This document shows, in pieces, positions 8,080 through 19,385 of a stretch of 64,000 bases of DNA. The translations under genes were made by a program, and so were the position numbers. The DNA lies in NCBI GenBank assembly GCA_945267035.1, contig CALYOS010000003.1, forward strand, positions 1-64,000, in the 5' to 3' direction. Within the stretch, counting starts at the first letter, position 1. Each line of letters starts with the position of its first letter. The DNA is from an uncultured Neisseriaceae bacterium. GTDB taxonomy: Bacteria > Pseudomonadota > Gammaproteobacteria > Burkholderiales > Neisseriaceae. A model generated the notes under the pieces. The model was not told the DNA's origin and ran no database searches. It saw nothing but the letters and a program-made list of their open reading frames with translations.

Positions 8080-9234
8080 ATGAAATACAAATTAATGCTT
8101 GGTACTTTATGCATTCCTCTAATTGCACTTGCTGTGGTTACGCAACTGTATGTACTCATGCCAGTTTCAACAAATTTACTGCTTTTTGTACAACATGCTA
8201 GTGCTCAAAATATTGGATTATTAACCTCGTTATTTGGGATTTTCTACGCTATCGGATTGATTATATGGGGGAGTTTGTCCGATAGAATCGGTAAGGATTT
8301 AACTTTAATTATTGGTCTGTTGTTACTTGCTGGTGTCAGTTTTGTCGTGCCACTATTACAAGACTTCTATTTATTATTGTTTGCTCGTGCTGTTCAAGGT
8401 TTTTGTGCGGCTTCGTTTCCACCCGTTGCTTTAGCTTGGGTTTCGATCAATCTGCCTGAAAGCTCTAGACCTAAAGCCATATCAATGATCAGTTGCGCAT
8501 TTTTACTTGCGGCAACGATTGGTCAATGGTTAGGGTCTTTCCTGATCACAAACACACTTTTTTATGCGATGTGGCTGTTAGGCGGTATTTATGCGTGTGG
8601 TGCCATTATTTTTTATTGCTACCGTTTAAAAGGTGAACAAAACAATCTTGCTTTACCCAGCACTTCGCTCTTATCTATATTTTCTAAGCTACCTAATATC
8701 CTGACCAATAAAAAATTGTTCCCTATATATATATGCTCGGTATTTGTTTTACTCAGTTTTGTTGCACTTTATTCGGTGTTACACCGTAGTTCTCTCATCA
8801 ATTTGGTTCCAACTTTAAGAACCATCGGTATATTTGCCATGCTATTTAGTTTAACAGCTGGCTATCTATTTAAAGTGATTAAGCCAAGCTATGTACTAGC
8901 AATAGCATTGTGCTTGATGGCCGTATCATTATTGATTCACACATTTTATTTGCTAGATCATCTGAACTCGCCTTTTGTTCTCTATCTCTTTCATTTTATT
9001 TTAATTGTTGGTCTAGCCTATGCCGTTCCTTCCATGATCGTCTGTATATCAACGCAATCAGAGTTAACAGACCGTGGTATAGCAACTTCTTTATATACCT
9101 GCATTTTATTTATTGGTGCAAGTCTAGGGGCATTCTTACCAACACTCTTCAATCCTCCTATTTTGTTAATAGCACTTTCGATTTTACTTTTGCTCTGCGC
9201 TATACAACTCATTATTAAGGATTTTTATTTATGA
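8080..9234 (+). CDS. MFS efflux transporter
   Basis: A 384-aa inner-membrane protein with about 12 hydrophobic segments and the major-facilitator motif A between helices 2 and 3 (GSLSDRIGKD). The helix 4-5 region (PPVALAWVSI, EGSSR-like ESSRPKAIS) resembles drug/proton antiporters of the YnfM or Bcr type. The substrate cannot be told from sequence. It is the first gene of a two-gene unit, overlapping the next gene by 4 bp (ATGA). Its divergent MerR-type neighbour and the palindromes upstream suggest inducible expression. Confidence 0.88.
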   Translation: MKYKLMLGTLCIPLIALAVVTQLYVLMPVSTNLLLFVQHASAQNIGLLTSLFGIFYAIGLIIWGSLSDRIGKDLTLIIGLLLLAGVSFVVPLLQDFYLLLFARAVQGFCAASFPPVALAWVSINLPESSRPKAISMISCAFLLAATIGQWLGSFLITNTLFYAMWLLGGIYACGAIIFYCYRLKGEQNNLALPSTSLLSIFSKLPNILTNKKLFPIYICSVFVLLSFVALYSVLHRSSLINLVPTLRTIGIFAMLFSLTAGYLFKVIKPSYVLAIALCLMAVSLLIHTFYLLDHLNSPFVLYLFHFILIVGLAYAVPSMIVCISTQSELTDRGIATSLYTCILFIGASLGAFLPTLFNPPILLIALSILLLLCAIQLIIKDFYL

Positions 9235-9899
9235 CGAAACGGCTGATCGCGCTGATATTTGGATTATGTTTTTTATATTCTTCCTACAGTGCACAACATT
9301 GGACTCGACCTAAGGAAAATACTATGAATGTTACACAATTAACCACGCTTAGTTCACAACTTAAACCTAACTTACAACGGTTATTAAGCAATGATGAGCT
9401 CAATTTTAATTTAGTTTTAACTCATAAAGGAAAGCATAACCAGCAAGCAGTGACGTTATATCGGTTTGAACCACAACAAACCATGCAATTAAACAGCCAG
9501 CATACTTCATTTTTACTTGATGATGAGTCAGGAAAATTACAAGGATTTGTCAGATTATTGCCGCGATATCAATCAAGTCAAGAACAAGTGACTAAAGATA
9601 AAGCATTAGAGATTACGCTTAAATTTCTTCAAGAATTTGCTCCAGATTTATTAATCAATTATAAAAATAATTGGATTGATACCCATGATGAAGTGATTAT
9701 GGTAGATGGGGGAAAAGTCAGTTTGACCGGAATGAAGGTAAAATGCCGTGATTTAAATACAGGTTTATATTTCTGGACGATTATTGCTCCAGATGGAAGC
9801 GTAATGGTTTTTGAAAGAGATGTTGAATGGGATTTTATTCGAGCAGGAAGACAAACACAGAAGTGGTTACACGATAGCTGGTTAGTTAAGAAATTATGA
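9231..9899 (+). CDS. Exported protein of unknown function coupled to the MFS transporter
   Basis: A 222-aa protein with an N-terminal hydrophobic signal (residues 4-21), then a soluble domain of mixed alpha/beta character. The middle contains LDDESGKLQGFVRLLPRY and, later, YFWTIIAPDGSVMVFERD. This alternation of strands around a K-rich helix (KDKALEITLKFLQEFAP) is reminiscent of PepSY/YcdB-like domains, but I do not make a family assignment. The 4-bp overlap with the transporter gene implies a joint function, perhaps as a periplasmic accessory or substrate-binding factor of the efflux system. Confidence 0.7.
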   Translation: MTKRLIALIFGLCFLYSSYSAQHWTRPKENTMNVTQLTTLSSQLKPNLQRLLSNDELNFNLVLTHKGKHNQQAVTLYRFEPQQTMQLNSQHTSFLLDDESGKLQGFVRLLPRYQSSQEQVTKDKALEITLKFLQEFAPDLLINYKNNWIDTHDEVIMVDGGKVSLTGMKVKCRDLNTGLYFWTIIAPDGSVMVFERDVEWDFIRAGRQTQKWLHDSWLVKKL

Positions 9900-10903
9900 A
9901 CATTTTTTTTAATGATGCTAATTGAATAAAAAATAAACCTCTACGAAAACCTAGTGTATCAGGGAAATAGAAGTTATCGCTTTCTTGCTGCGTTTGCAGA
10001 GAAGTTATGCAGAAAAAAGGGCGACAAAATGCAGTAAATGAACTGGTAGCCTAACAAGGAAGTCATATGATCATACAGCATCTAAGTTTTGAGAATTTGA
10101 TGCCTTGTAAATCTTTATGGCAAACTTTTGCTTTTCTCTGAGTAGTTTATAATTTTGTGTATTTCAGATAACCGGAAAATTCAAGGGAACAGTGTGCGAA
10201 CTAATCAGCTATATAGCCTACTTGTTCGGACACTGCCATAAATCGCAGTGGTTATGCTCAATCCATACCGATATATGATTGTAGTAAAAGGTAGCTAAGG
10301 ATCGTTTTCAATTCCGCCTGTAAATAGATCACCCTTGTTTAGTTGTGTTATTTTAATAACCAATGTCTAGAAAAATTGATAACTAAAATAGAAATTTAAA
10401 TCAGATTTAAAATTTTGCTCAATCATTTATTGTTAATAATAAGTAAATTATTTTTAATAATTTAAAATTGATAACTTCAAATGCTTATACTCAAATGCCA
10501 AGCTCCTTTTTTCTTAAAAAGGAGCTTGCGGTTGTGAGGAAGTTATCAATAGGCTTTCAATTGATTAGAGTGTGTAAAAATGATGATGTTGTATGACAAA
10601 TCATTTAGGGAGCCAACTAGGTGAGGCATCAATAATAGATTAGAAAAATAAACGGCATTAAATCAAATTTGGCATCTTGAATGCTAATTCTGGTTTGTGC
10701 TCAATAAAGACTTACTGATGATCGACTAGCTAGAAAAAGATTCTGTTACCGATGACTAGGTATTGCATCAGTTTCAAGTTTAGAGAATCAATAGGCCGTC
10801 AATGATCTTTGATCCTTAGGTTTGTTGGAAATGAAATTGTGTAGCAAGGAATTTACACGGGCAATTAGCTGATGTTTGGCTAATCATTTGAGGGTAATCA
10901 GGC
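9900..10903. other. Intergenic stretch with two hairpins, no gene recognised
   Basis: About 1 kb without a supported gene. It contains an imperfect inverted repeat (CAGTGTGCGAAC at 10190-10201 and GTTCGGACACTG at 10224-10235, one mismatch) and a perfect 12-bp hairpin (AAGCTCCTTTTT at 10500-10511 with its complement at 10516-10527) that lacks a following T run. Confidence 0.5.
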
Positions 10904-10932
10904 AAAAAAAATAACCACTTTAAAGTGGTTAT
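10904..10932 (-). terminator. Terminator of the tRNA-Phe gene
   Basis: An 11-bp palindrome (ATAACCACTTT with AAAGTGGTTAT, 10911-10932) is followed on the minus strand by eight T, and it starts 1 bp after the tRNA 3' end. Confidence 0.85.
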
Positions 10933-10933
10933 A

Positions 10934-11009
<76 letters not shown>

Positions 11010-11270
11010 ATCGGGGAAGAGTGCGCATTTAACCAGATTTGTGCGCAGTTGGCAAGTATTTTCTAAGCTGTTTGAGGTAGGTTGCTGTTTATTCATTGGA
11101 AAAATTCAGAAAATATTCCGTTAAATATTCCAGATACAGACAGGGTGGGTCTAGCTAGTCATGTATATTGCGATGGGTATTGCAGTATTTGGCATTTAAT
11201 TTCAGCTTTTAACTGGACGTCTGAACCTGACTGTATTAATGTAGATATTTTCAGTTGATCAATTGATACA

Positions 11271-11861
11271 ATGGACAACCAAACAGCTGCACAGTGGGAA
11301 AATGGATGGTTGCAGTTATGCACGCATCTGCCTTCACCTAACTTTGCTCCGCGTTCCGATTTCAGTGATATTTCTATTGTTGTCATCCATAATATTTCCC
11401 TGCCTCCGTTTGAATATGGGCATGGGGCGGTGCAGCGTTTATTCACTAATCAGATTGATCAGCATGAAGAAGATGTTTTCCTGCGTTCTTTGACTGCATT
11501 GAGAGTGTCCAGTCATTTTTTTATCGAACGCGATGGCAAATTAACCCAATTTGTTTCTTGTCATGATGCTGCTTTTCAGGCCGGTATTTCTCGTTTTAAT
11601 GCTAGAGAAGCATGCAATGATTTTTCAATTGGCATAGAATTGGAAGGCTGTGATTTTGAGCCGTTTACAACAGAACAATATACTCAATTGACTTTATTGT
11701 TAAAGTCAATTTGTTGTTTTTATCCTATCCAAGCGATAATAGGTCATGAGCATATTGCTCCTGGGCGAAAAACTGACCCGGGACATTATTTTCAGTGGGA
11801 TAAATTGCGTAAAGAAAATTTACCTATTGTAACAGATTATCAATGGCCAAACGCTAGCTAA
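11271..11861 (+). CDS. ampD: AmpD, 1,6-anhydro-N-acetylmuramyl-L-alanine amidase
   Basis: A 196-aa cytoplasmic zinc amidase that cleaves the peptide from anhydro-muropeptides during peptidoglycan recycling. The zinc ligands of the amidase-2 fold are visible: His40 (VVIHN), His159 (GHEHIAPGRKTDPG) and Asp169 in the same block. The His-Asp spacing of 10 equals that of Citrobacter AmpD (His154/Asp164). No signal peptide is present, as expected for the cytoplasmic enzyme. The gene stands upstream of zipA. Confidence 0.93.
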   Translation: MDNQTAAQWENGWLQLCTHLPSPNFAPRSDFSDISIVVIHNISLPPFEYGHGAVQRLFTNQIDQHEEDVFLRSLTALRVSSHFFIERDGKLTQFVSCHDAAFQAGISRFNAREACNDFSIGIELEGCDFEPFTTEQYTQLTLLLKSICCFYPIQAIIGHEHIAPGRKTDPGHYFQWDKLRKENLPIVTDYQWPNAS

Positions 11862-11946
11862 GCTGTCACAAAAAGCATTTTTGGTTATAATTCTATTTAA
11901 TTGTTAATTTCATTGCGGTTGACGCAAATTGTTTAGTGGAAATGTA

Positions 11947-13248
11947 ATGAGTGATTCTGTTTTGATTGCGCTGGTACTTGGAGCTGCCTTTATTCTGGTG
12001 GTGCTGGCCTATAATATTTTTCAGGAAAGCAAATACCGTAAACAATTGCGCGACCAATTTGGTCATGCCAATAAAGATGCCTTGCTAGATAGCTCGGTCA
12101 ATTCAGTGCGTGACGGTGGTTCGATAGCAACTAAATCGTCAGCTCAAACTGCACCGCTGCAAAAAGACGAATCGACAGCTTTTGTTGCTGTTTCCACTCC
12201 TGAATCAGTAGTACAACAAACAGTGCCCCAACAGCCTGTTACCGAATCCGTACACACAGCACAACCGGTACAAGATAATCCCAATCTTAATCAGGAAGTG
12301 GCCGAAAATCAACCGATTGGGCAAACTCAACCGTTGAACAAAAAGCCAAAAGAATTTTTGTCTCCGGCACAGTTACAGTCATTATCCCGTACTGCTCCGG
12401 TAAAAGGACGTAAACCTCTTTTGGATGTACGTGATATGTCCAAACAACCATTACCATGGTTCGACGCTCGCTTTGATTATCTGGCCTATATTGCTTTGTA
12501 TGAACCCAAGGAACTCCATGCTATGCCACGCCTTAGTAGTCGCTCTCGCTTTCGGTTGGTAGGATGTACAATGGATGATCGCTATCAGGTTGCTGAGCCA
12601 ATACCCAGTGTTTATTATCAAGGTTTTGTGGTTGGATTACAGGCAATCAGCCGTAATGGCTTGGTAACCAAAGAAGAATTGATGCAGTTTGCTGAGCAAG
12701 CAAATAAGTTTGCCGAACAGATGGATGGCTTGCTGCTACTGACCGATATGGATGCGTTTCTAAATGTAGCTCAACCACTTGATGATTTATGTGCTCGGGT
12801 TGATCAGACTATTGCCATCCATTTGGTTTCGCGCAGTAATGTAAGTGGTATGGAATTGCGCAATTCAGTGGAAAAACTGGGATTTGAGTTGGCTCATGAT
12901 GGTGCATTTTATTTCAATGATACCAATGGTGAACCACTATTCAGTATTGTTACGTTAGACAATTCACCTTTTACCGGTAGTTTGTTAGCAAATCAAAATT
13001 ATCGTGGATTCAGCATGTTATTTGATATAGTTCACATACCGAACGGTGAAAAATGTTTCGATCAGTTTATGGATATGGCTGTAAAATTATCCAGTCAACT
13101 TGGTCTGGATCTGGTTAATGACAAGGTAGAAGAGTTATCTACCGAATGGCTACGTGAAGTACGTCGCTATGTTATTGACCGCCAGAAGGAAATGAAACGG
13201 GTAGATATCATGCCCGGTGGTGAGTTGGCAAAGAGACTTTTTTCGTAA
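11947..13248 (+). CDS. zipA: ZipA-like cell division protein
   Basis: A 433-aa protein with an N-terminal membrane anchor (residues 5-24, VLIALVLGAAFILVVLAYNI), a charged and then Pro/Gln-rich linker (about 35-150), and a C-terminal globular domain (about 180-430). The last fits the FtsZ-binding ZipA domain (ELRNSVEKLGF, LDNSPFTG, GFSMLFDIVHIP). ZipA tethers FtsZ to the inner membrane at the septum. The immediate position upstream of ligA is the usual Neisseriaceae arrangement. I start at the ATG at 11947, because the in-frame TTG 18 bp upstream has no ribosome binding site. Confidence 0.85.
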   Translation: MSDSVLIALVLGAAFILVVLAYNIFQESKYRKQLRDQFGHANKDALLDSSVNSVRDGGSIATKSSAQTAPLQKDESTAFVAVSTPESVVQQTVPQQPVTESVHTAQPVQDNPNLNQEVAENQPIGQTQPLNKKPKEFLSPAQLQSLSRTAPVKGRKPLLDVRDMSKQPLPWFDARFDYLAYIALYEPKELHAMPRLSSRSRFRLVGCTMDDRYQVAEPIPSVYYQGFVVGLQAISRNGLVTKEELMQFAEQANKFAEQMDGLLLLTDMDAFLNVAQPLDDLCARVDQTIAIHLVSRSNVSGMELRNSVEKLGFELAHDGAFYFNDTNGEPLFSIVTLDNSPFTGSLLANQNYRGFSMLFDIVHIPNGEKCFDQFMDMAVKLSSQLGLDLVNDKVEELSTEWLREVRRYVIDRQKEMKRVDIMPGGELAKRLFS

Positions 13249-13268
13249 CATTGCCTGAGATTGACATC

Positions 13269-13309
13269 AAAAAAATGGCAAGCCGCTTTGGGGTTTGCCA
13301 TTTTTTTAT
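13269..13309 (+). terminator. Terminator between zipA and ligA
   Basis: The stem ATGGCAA / TTTGCCAT with extra GC pairing inside is flanked by an A run and seven T. It ends about 28 bp before the ligA start, so ligA probably has its own start of transcription or relies on read-through. Confidence 0.75.
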
Positions 13310-13315
13310 TTATAG

Positions 13316-15759
<2,444 letters not shown>

Positions 15760-15760
<1 letters not shown>

Positions 15761-16632
15761 TGAACATCAAACCAATCCGTAAATGTGTTTTTCCTGTAGC
15801 CGGTATGGGGACGCGGTTTTTGCCGGCTACCAAAGCCAGCCCGAAAGAGATGCTGCCAATCGTGGATAAGCCTTTAATTCAGTACGCTGTCGAAGAAGCA
15901 GTAGCTGCTGGCTGTACTGAACTGGTTTTTATTACAGGGCGTAACAAGCGCTGTATTGAAGACCATTTCGATAAAGCGTATGAGCTGGAAACAGAACTGG
16001 CCTATCGGAATAAAAATAAACTATTGGATTTTGTACAAGATATCTTGCCACCTAATGTTACCTGTCTGTACATTCGTCAGCCGGCGGCGTTAGGTTTGGG
16101 TCATGCTGTATTGTGCAGCCGAGCAGCTATCGGACAGGATCCCTTTGCTGTTGTATTAGCAGATGACCTCATCGATGCCCATCCTGGTGCATTGAGCCAA
16201 ATGATGGAAGTTTATCAGCAAACCGGATCTAATGTGCTGGGCGTGGAGACAGTTGATCCACAACAGACAGGTGCTTACGGTATTGTAGAAGTGACCCAAC
16301 ATAACGAGTTTGACTATATCCAAAATATTGTTGAAAAACCTCATCCGGATGAAGCACCATCACAGCTTGGCGTTGTCGGCAGATATATATTATCAGCTCG
16401 AATCTTTGATTTTCTAACCAACTTACCCTTGGGGGCAGGTGGTGAAATACAACTTACCGATGCAATTGCCCGTTTGCTGACTGAAGAAAAAATGATTGCT
16501 TATGCTTTTAATGGCAAACGTTATGATTGCGGCGATAAACTTGGCTATCTTGAAGCCACAGTGGCTTATGGAATGAAACATCCGATAGTCGGTGCAGAAT
16601 TCAAACAGTTACTACAACGGATGGTGTGTTAA
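15760..16632 (+). CDS. galU: UTP-glucose-1-phosphate uridylyltransferase GalU
   Basis: A 290-aa enzyme that makes UDP-glucose from UTP and glucose-1-phosphate for lipooligosaccharide and glycan synthesis. The nucleotide-binding loop [17 protein letters not shown] is at residues 15-31. The uridylyl-site blocks ADDLID, GVETVDP, YGIVE and [12 protein letters not shown] are all present, followed by [10 protein letters not shown]. It overlaps ligA by 1 bp, so the two are co-transcribed. A terminator follows. Confidence 0.95.
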
Positions 16633-16669
16633 TTACACAGTGAAGGTAAACTCATTACTGATACTTATT

Positions 16670-16710
16670 AAGCCTGCAAGCTGATGCGAGCAGGCTTTAA
16701 TTACCTTTTA
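16670..16710 (+). terminator. Terminator-like hairpin after galU
   Basis: An 8-bp stem AAGCCTGC (16670-16677) with GCAGGCTT (16690-16697) is followed by a T-rich but interrupted tail. Confidence 0.6.
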
Positions 16711-17407
16711 ATCACTAATAATACTTTAAGTTATTTCGAATAAATTTTTATTGCCAAAATGATTAAATTCAAAGATTGAATAAAGCTGAATGCCTTATTC
16801 CATCTAATATAACAACTGGATATAACAGCTAGTTAAATACCATAATTTGCATTGACGTTAAACTTTATTTTTACCATTTGAAATCCCAATTTCAAAATGA
16901 ATTAATGATTAATTTATTTGTTTATTCTAAACTTTAAAAAATATATAAAGATTGAGCTCATAAAATTTTAGTCTTTATTTAAATCATATTTAGGTAATTC
17001 TGACCAAAAAAGATTAATCTTTTCACATGGCATCATTGATGCCTCAGTGTCATGCGGAGATTTAGTAGAACTAAGGGGTTTTAACCTTAGAACTCAGAGA
17101 CTTAACCCTTAGAAATCACGCATAAAATGGACTTAAATAATTTTATTTTTATATAATGAATTGGCATCATTATGCAGTTGTTAAAAACCATACTGTCTTT
17201 AGACTCTTTCTTCTCAAGAATAAGCCTCTTTTATTTAAAAAAACATAAAAAAATTATATAGGAATAGATGATTTAAATGTAAAATAAGCCTGTCTGAATG
17301 CAAATCGGATGGTAACGCAAACTGTATTTCTGGCAGTAAAGTGCATAGCGAATGCAGCTATAGATTAGCCAATAGATTAATACTGCATTATCAACATGTA
17401 TTCTTTG
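16711..17407. other. AT-rich intergenic region upstream of the tRNA-like RNA
   Basis: About 0.7 kb without a gene. It contains several short perfect hairpins: GGCATC-ATT-GATGCC at 17029-17043, CTAAGG...CCTTAG at 17071-17090, and TGCAT-AGCGA-ATGCA near 17342-17356. A further hairpin, CATAC/GTATG, lies at 17408-17425 just before the anticodon-type stem-loop. Together these suggest that a long structured leader may precede the tRNA-like element. Confidence 0.45.
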
Positions 17408-17433
17408 CATACTGCGAACTGTATGAAAGACAC

Positions 17434-17448
17434 CTCCCTGTCACGGAG
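17434..17448 (+). ncRNA. Free-standing anticodon-type stem-loop (tRNA-Asp-like loop)
   Basis: CTCC (17434-17437) pairs with GGAG (17445-17448) around the 7-nt loop CTGTCAC. That loop is exactly the anticodon loop of bacterial tRNA-Asp (C32 U33 G34 U35 C36 A37 C38, anticodon GUC). It is not part of a complete tRNA: no D arm lies before it and no T arm follows at tRNA distance. It ends 4 nt before the acceptor strand of the tRNA-like element. Whether it is a mimic or a coincidence is open. Confidence 0.45.
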
Positions 17449-17452
17449 ATTT

Positions 17453-17526
17453 TATTGAATAGCTCATCGGTAGAGCAATTGGTCAGGAACCAATAGGTAA
17501 CAGGTTCGAATCCTGTTTCAAAACCA
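17453..17526 (+). ncRNA. tRNA-like RNA upstream of slipin-rtcB (pseudo-tRNA, no U33)
   Basis: The sequence folds as a cloverleaf. The acceptor strand is TATTGAA/TTCAAAA with an A-A mismatch at the second pair. It has T8-A9, a D stem GCTC/GAGC with GG in the loop, anticodon stem ATTGG/CCAAT (5 of 5 pairs), a 5-nt variable loop, T stem ACAGG/CCTGT (5 of 5), and the standard T loop TTCGAAT. ACCA stands at 17523-17526 if the acceptor is read as six positions. The anticodon loop is TCAGGAA: formal anticodon AGG (Pro), but position 33 is C instead of the nearly universal U. Intact stems with a non-canonical loop argue against a normal tRNA and against simple decay. It lies 270 bp upstream of the slipin start on the same strand. 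Confidence 0.75.
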
Positions 17527-17796
17527 TGTAGTTAAAATTGTATTATCCGTAGTACCAGTCAGTAAATAAAAGTGAGCCAAGTAGCTAAGGCTTAAATATG
17601 GTCAAACCGGTTAACCTTAAGCATTCTGATTAATGAGTTTGTTCGGGATAAAAAAACCGGATAGCAGGCAAAATTTTTTTAATTAATTTCGGGTTTTTAT
17701 GTAGAAAGGACAAAAAAATTTCCCCTGTTATTTCGTTACTTAATCCGTTTTACTCTATTTATTTTGTTTGCTGACTGGATTTTTAGGAGAAAGAAA

Positions 17797-19374
17797 ATGT
17801 TAAAAAAAATTGATGTAAAAAAAGGGGAATTGGCAATAATATTTAAAAAAGGAGAAATTCATACCATTCTTTCAGCCGGCACGCATATTTTATGGGATCC
17901 ATTTTTCTCTTTGTCATATTGTAACGTGGATCTGGCCGAAAATCGTATATCGACTTCTCTTGCAGATAAGTTGCTTAATTTTTACCCGCATTTAGTGGAA
18001 AAATATTGTCATTTTATCAAGGTCGCTGATAATGAGATCGCATTGCGTTATGAAGATGAAATGCTGGTGGAAATACATTTCCCTACTTCAAACGCCATGT
18101 TTTGGCAAGGGTATAAAACTCATTTGGTAAAAAAAGTCAATCTTGAACAAGGCTATCGTTTACCAGATGATATAGCACTTGAACTGCTACAGGCAAGAAA
18201 TACCCATAGAATAATTAAAGGTTTGAATGAATTAATATTACATCACTTTATTGATGAGCAAATAGGAACCCTGTTTGTTGACAATCAGTTTGTACAGATT
18301 ATTGCACCGAAAACAGTAATAGGTCTATGTGAGTTCCAGCATAAGCTAATACTTGGTCAATATAAATTATTGAACAGCCGAATCGAAGATCTTTTAGCCG
18401 CTACCATTGAACAAAATGCTCCAGAACAATTACAACAATTTTGTGTGCAAATGCAAGTAGGTGCAAATCAGGTTGGTTTGCGCTTTGAGGATGATTTGTT
18501 GGTTGAAATACTGCCACCTGGAACCAAACGATTATATTGGCTGAATAAATGTAAACAACACATGCAAACTATTGAGCTGAATGAAGGATATGAACTTTCA
18601 GAACAGCTTGTGCAACAAGTGTTGCAACCAAAATTACGTAAAAAAGATGTCATTGGTGACAGCAATGTGCTGATTGCTCAAATACCTGCATATCATGTAG
18701 GTGTGCTAACCGTCAATGGGCGGGTTGAAAAATTACTTGATGCCGGCATCACCGCATATTGGCGATTTAATCGGGTAATCACCGTAGAAATAGTTGATAC
18801 GCGCCTGCAAACATTGGAAATCTCTGGGCAGGAAATTTTAACCAAAGATAAAGTCAATTTGCGTATCAATCTGGTCGCCAATTGGCGTTACAGCGATGTA
18901 CTTGTGGCTTTTGCCAAGACTGCTCAGCCCGAGCAACTACTCTATCGGCAATTGCAATTTGGTCTACGTGAAGCAATTGGCATGCGCACATTGGATGAAT
19001 TGCTAGAGAATAAAAATCTTCTAGATGAAGTTATCAGTGCCTATTTACACAAGAACATGGATGGTTTCGGAATAACCCCTGAAAGTATAGGCGTAAAAGA
19101 TATTATTTTGCCGGGTGACATGAAAACTATTTTATCTCAGGTGGTGGAAGCAGAAAAAGCAGCACAGGCTAATGTCATTCGTCGACGCGAAGAAACTTCC
19201 GCTACCCGGTCCCTACTCAATACGGCCCGCGTAATGGAAAACAATCCAGTGGCTTTGCGTTTAAAAGAAATGGAAACACTCGAGCGCATTGCTGAGCGGA
19301 TTGACAAAATTTCCGTAGTTGGGGGACTGGATCAAGTATTGCATGGATTAATCAATATTCAAGCAAAAAAATAG
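17797..19374 (+). CDS. SPFH/slipin-family protein with repeated N-terminal modules
   Basis: A 525-aa protein whose C-terminal part (about 293-455) is an SPFH/band-7 domain of the slipin type (RLQTLEISGQEILTKD, NLRINLVANWRY, VEAEKAAQANVIRRREE). A charged helical tail follows. The first 290 residues contain four divergent copies of a short beta module, with the pattern 'vaLrfed-LvEIl-PGT--lYW' at about 10-33, 78-103, 154-180 and 223-248. The fifth copy (298-322) opens the SPFH domain. No transmembrane segment is visible, unlike membrane slipins. I start at the ATG with AGGAGA 6 bp upstream (17785-17790). An in-frame TTG at 17764 is less likely. It is followed 58 bp later by rtcB, the gene it is presumably coupled with. 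Confidence 0.85.
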   Translation: MLKKIDVKKGELAIIFKKGEIHTILSAGTHILWDPFFSLSYCNVDLAENRISTSLADKLLNFYPHLVEKYCHFIKVADNEIALRYEDEMLVEIHFPTSNAMFWQGYKTHLVKKVNLEQGYRLPDDIALELLQARNTHRIIKGLNELILHHFIDEQIGTLFVDNQFVQIIAPKTVIGLCEFQHKLILGQYKLLNSRIEDLLAATIEQNAPEQLQQFCVQMQVGANQVGLRFEDDLLVEILPPGTKRLYWLNKCKQHMQTIELNEGYELSEQLVQQVLQPKLRKKDVIGDSNVLIAQIPAYHVGVLTVNGRVEKLLDAGITAYWRFNRVITVEIVDTRLQTLEISGQEILTKDKVNLRINLVANWRYSDVLVAFAKTAQPEQLLYRQLQFGLREAIGMRTLDELLENKNLLDEVISAYLHKNMDGFGITPESIGVKDIILPGDMKTILSQVVEAEKAAQANVIRRREETSATRSLLNTARVMENNPVALRLKEMETLERIAERIDKISVVGGLDQVLHGLINIQAKK

Positions 19375-19385
19375 TAAACAAAAAC

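Noticed and set aside
10500..10527. Terminator in the 9.9-10.9 kb gap
   Set aside because: The perfect stem has no T run on either side and no gene ends close to it.
11216..11225. Neisserial DNA uptake sequence (GACGTCTGAA, one mismatch to GCCGTCTGAA), also at 63090-63099
   Set aside because: Only two near matches in 64 kb, one of them inside feoA coding sequence. This is no enrichment.
17028..17042. Possible sigma-54 promoter (TGGCATCATTGATGC) upstream of the tRNA-like RNA
   Set aside because: The GG-N10-GC spacing fits, but the -12 part is poor, the sequence is also a simple hairpin, it lies about 400 bp upstream, and no RtcR activator gene is present.
17325..17345. Second sigma-54-like site (TGGCAG...TGCAT)
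   Set aside because: The spacing between GG and GC is 9 instead of 10 bases.
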